From: SAR202 cluster bacterium
GTDB taxonomy: Bacteria; Chloroflexota; Dehalococcoidia; Lucifugimonadales; JASMAO01
Direction of reading: 5' to 3'
Assembly (NCBI GenBank): GCA_030754315.1
Contig: JASMAO010000027.1
Coordinates: 1 to 13,813 of the forward strand
Length of the DNA stretch: 13,813 nt
Both the position numbers and the translations under genes were made by a program. The notes beneath the pieces were generated by a model. That model was not told the DNA's origin and did no database searches. It saw nothing but the letters and a program-made list of their open reading frames with translations. Below, piece after piece: positions 13,171 through 13,813 of the stretch; positions within the stretch are counted from its first letter, which is position 1, and every line of letters starts with the position of its first letter.

Positions 13171-13813
13171 ATGCCCGTCGTTTTCGATAACCACTGTCAC
13201 TGTTTCCCACCACTTGGCGAACCAGGTGAGATAAAGCAGGCGCGACTAGCCGAGCATCAGTACCACGTCCGGTTTCATGGACAGGGTGTGACCCGGAAAC
13301 GCGACAACGTCCGTATTAATGAGCACATTCTCGCCGGAGAAAAAGACGGCATATCATGGCAACCTGACGTTGATTTTAGAATCGGTAAATTTGGCAAGAT
13401 CGAATACACCAAAAACGGAGAAGAATACTACACCCAGTGGATGCCCCCTACACTACCCGACCTCTCCTCTTCTGCCGAGTACATAGTTGCCCAGATGGAC
13501 TATGTTGGCGTTGATAGAGCAGTGCTCCAACACGACAGGATATACGGCAAGCTCGATAACTTCCTGGGTGAATGCGTACGGCGTTACCCTGACCGGTTCG
13601 TCGCAGCAGCACAGGTAGATGAATGGATTGGAGGTCGACCGGATCAGTTAGACAGGTTAAAACGGGAAGTCGAAGAGCTAGGATTCCGTTCCTTGTACTT
13701 CTCGACCGGAGGCTTTTTCCACGTTGACTTTAATATGGAGGTCAACGACCCAAGCCTGGACCCACTCTGGGATTTGGTTCAAGATCTTGGCATCAGCATC
13801 CATTGGTATGCAG
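13171..13813 (+). CDS. Amidohydrolase family 2 protein, cut by the right window edge
   Basis: The first 214 residues of a TIM-barrel metal-dependent hydrolase or decarboxylase of the amidohydrolase-2 type (the family of ACMSD and gamma-resorcylate decarboxylase). The protein opens with DNHCHCFPP, giving the metal-binding HxH at H8 and H10. After a long charged segment (about 20-90) come the family-typical stretches AEYIVAQMDYVGVDRAVLQ (103-121) and RRYPDRFVAAAQVD (about 137-150), then a strand GFRSLYF and DPLWDLVQDLGISIHWY, where the histidine near the cut end is a likely further metal ligand. The segment between the HxH and the second strand is longer than in the simplest members and may shape the substrate pocket. 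The frame is open to the end with no defect. The gene has its own strong Shine-Dalgarno and is 189 nt from fbpC, so it is probably a separate unit. Substrate unknown. Confidence 0.88.
   Translation, partial: MPVVFDNHCHCFPPLGEPGEIKQARLAEHQYHVRFHGQGVTRKRDNVRINEHILAGEKDGISWQPDVDFRIGKFGKIEYTKNGEEYYTQWMPPTLPDLSSSAEYIVAQMDYVGVDRAVLQHDRIYGKLDNFLGECVRRYPDRFVAAAQVDEWIGGRPDQLDRLKREVEELGFRSLYFSTGGFFHVDFNMEVNDPSLDPLWDLVQDLGISIHWYA

Overview
This is a 13.8 kb bacterial window of roughly half GC, densely coding, with every recognisable gene on the + strand. No rRNA, complete tRNA, insertion sequence, CRISPR array or phage gene is visible. The mix of genes (adjacent cmk and plsC, an AtzG-like small protein, a sucrase/ferredoxin-like protein, an SDR and an amidohydrolase-2 protein) would suit an uncultured free-living, possibly marine, bacterium such as a Chloroflexota/SAR202-like lineage. 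That placement is a guess from gene content, not something the sequence proves.

Layout. (1) 1-752: a short-chain dehydrogenase whose start codon falls at the left window edge. (2) 885-5959: a compact, probably co-transcribed housekeeping block. It runs cmk (CMP kinase), plsC-like acyltransferase (ATGA overlap with cmk), glmS (3 nt after plsC), a 63-codon AtzG/GatC-like protein, then proS with an editing-type insertion domain. It joins nucleotide, phospholipid and amino-sugar supply to tRNA-Pro charging. (3) 5960-6207: a non-coding gap with two small hairpins, a possible promoter and a strong Shine-Dalgarno. (4) 6208-8873: a two-gene unit of a ThDP-dependent acetolactate-synthase-like enzyme and a thioredoxin-like [2Fe-2S] protein of the sucrase/ferredoxin (Apd1-like) family. 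(5) 8874-9117: an AT-rich regulatory region with a good sigma70-type promoter whose -10 lies inside a near-perfect 16-bp palindrome. (6) 9118-12981: a ferric-iron ABC importer with lipoprotein binding protein, fused two-domain permease and ATPase. (7) 12982-13170: a gap holding an odd start-less open frame. (8) 13171-end: an amidohydrolase-2 family gene cut by the right edge.

How they work together. The importer should bind Fe3+ outside the membrane and bring it in by ATP hydrolysis. The palindrome over its -10 fits repression by a metal-sensing regulator, though no regulator gene is visible. The ThDP enzyme and Fe-S protein are close enough to be co-translated and may form a redox pair, which is inference. 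The points most worth a second look are the orphan AtzG-like gene between glmS and proS, the ThDP enzyme/bis-Cys-bis-His ferredoxin pair, and the operator-promoter overlap ahead of the iron operon.
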